A DNA stretch of 64,000 bases, from the NCBI RefSeq assembly GCF_900116895.1, contig NZ_FPCF01000009.1:1-64000 (forward strand). The letters are read 5' to 3'. Below, in pieces: positions 63,629 through 64,000 of this stretch. Origin of the DNA: Pseudidiomarina donghaiensis (GTDB lineage Bacteria; Pseudomonadota; Gammaproteobacteria; Enterobacterales; Alteromonadaceae). Position numbers and translations under genes: made by a program. Numbering within the stretch: the first letter of the stretch is position 1; each line of letters begins with the position of its first letter. The notes under the pieces are model-generated. The model did not search any database. It saw only the letters and a program-made list of their open reading frames with translations, and was not told the origin of the DNA.

Positions 63629-63957
63629 CTAATTCACTTTAACCAAAGCAACAAGTATAGCTTTTCATCTCTGATCAGAAGCACGAATTTATTTGCCACT
63701 ACACGTTCACAAGTTGCAGACCACTATAGCTATGTTCAACGTGTTAAGCGAGTATTGGGCATAGCCAAAAAGTTAAAAGATTCATTTGTGAAAAAGCTTT
63801 CAATCAAAAAACTAAAGCTGAAGTTTTAGTAACAAGGTAAGTAACACGCTTGAATCTTAATATTTTTTATCCACTATAAAACAATAAGTTATTAGATCTT
63901 ATCGATTCGCCTCCGGGTATTCGATAAGGCCATTTTTAAAGTGCATAGGATAAACTA
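63629..63957. other. Gene-poor interval
   Basis: No convincing gene. After the stop of the small membrane gene the same frame stays open for about 64 codons and is Lys-rich at the end, but has no start or ribosome site. At 63899-63928 CTTATCGA and TCGATAAG form an 8-bp stem, a possible hairpin. Confidence 0.4.
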
Positions 63958-64000
63958 ATGGCACAGTATCGGAGCTGGGGTCACGCCGTAAGTTCGGCTT
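63958..64000 (+). CDS. Start of a gene cut by the window edge
   Basis: ATG at 63958 has AGGA 7 nt upstream; the frame reads MAQYRSWGHAVSSA to the end of the window. The family cannot be told from 14 residues. Confidence 0.35.
   Translation, partial: MAQYRSWGHAVSSA

Noticed and set aside
63629-63835. Open frame continuing after the stop of the small membrane gene, ending in a Lys-rich stretch
   Set aside because: It has no start codon with ribosome site and no recognisable domain; a 64-codon open run in AT-rich DNA can arise by chance.

Overview
The window looks like chromosome of a marine gammaproteobacterium, most likely of the Alteromonadales (Idiomarina/Pseudidiomarina-like). This rests on the classical thrS-infC-rpmI-rplT-pheS-pheT-ihfA order, gammaproteobacterial CmoM and IF3 sequences, and a ChrR-type sigma/anti-sigma pair next to a photolyase operon. 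The genus is inference. Two accessory regions flank a core-like middle.

Region 1 (1-6250) starts inside an IS3-family transposase and then holds a minus-strand array of Rhs C-terminal 'tips' without any full Rhs core. Three tips repeat the end of the Rhs core (about 150-180 bp each) and then diverge into unrelated toxin-like ends, each followed by a candidate immunity gene: a lipase-like tip with a lipoprotein, an unrecognised tip with a multi-pass membrane protein plus a second lipoprotein, and a Gly/Ala-rich tip with a two-helix membrane protein.

Region 2 (6265-10856) is a small minus-strand operon (Nif3-like, cmoM, lipid kinase-like, beta-hydroxyacid dehydrogenase) and two uncharacterised plus-strand genes. 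Region 3 (10894-21509) is a ten-gene minus-strand operon (DUF523/DUF1722, photolyase, NTF2-like, SDR, flavin amine oxidase-like, DUF1365, Cfa-like methyltransferase, DUF2878, chalcone-isomerase-like, DUF3833) beside a LON-domain gene and an ECF sigma/ChrR pair. Two promoters with the same element (ATC-N17-CGTAATT) lie before the photolyase operon and before the sigma gene, so this is probably one photo-oxidative stress regulon acting on DNA repair and membrane lipids.

Region 4 (21568-35176) is mostly core genome: ihfA/pheT/pheS/rplT/rpmI/infC/thrS, a DMT exporter, ribE, a DUF3080 lipoprotein, a Fur-box-preceded periplasmic protein, a MoxR/CoxE pair and NsrR. Region 5 (35380-42088) has a short P450, then a TetR/AidB-like/acyl-CoA ligase cassette bracketed by tandem 50-bp palindromic repeats, then an AbgT-family transporter.

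Region 6 (42205-64000) begins at tRNA-Val(GAC), whose 3' end overlaps an integrase remnant, and is a copper-resistance island transcribed almost entirely towards the tRNA: cupredoxin, CopA ATPase, three small uncharacterised proteins, CusCBA, an NqrF-like reductase with an apparent frameshift, glutaredoxin-MauE, an APC permease, and a Cop operon (DUF411, TatA, multicopper oxidase, CopB, CopC, CopD, DUF4440). Three diverged CopL-like Cys-rich secreted proteins are spread through it, and FNR-type boxes precede two of them.
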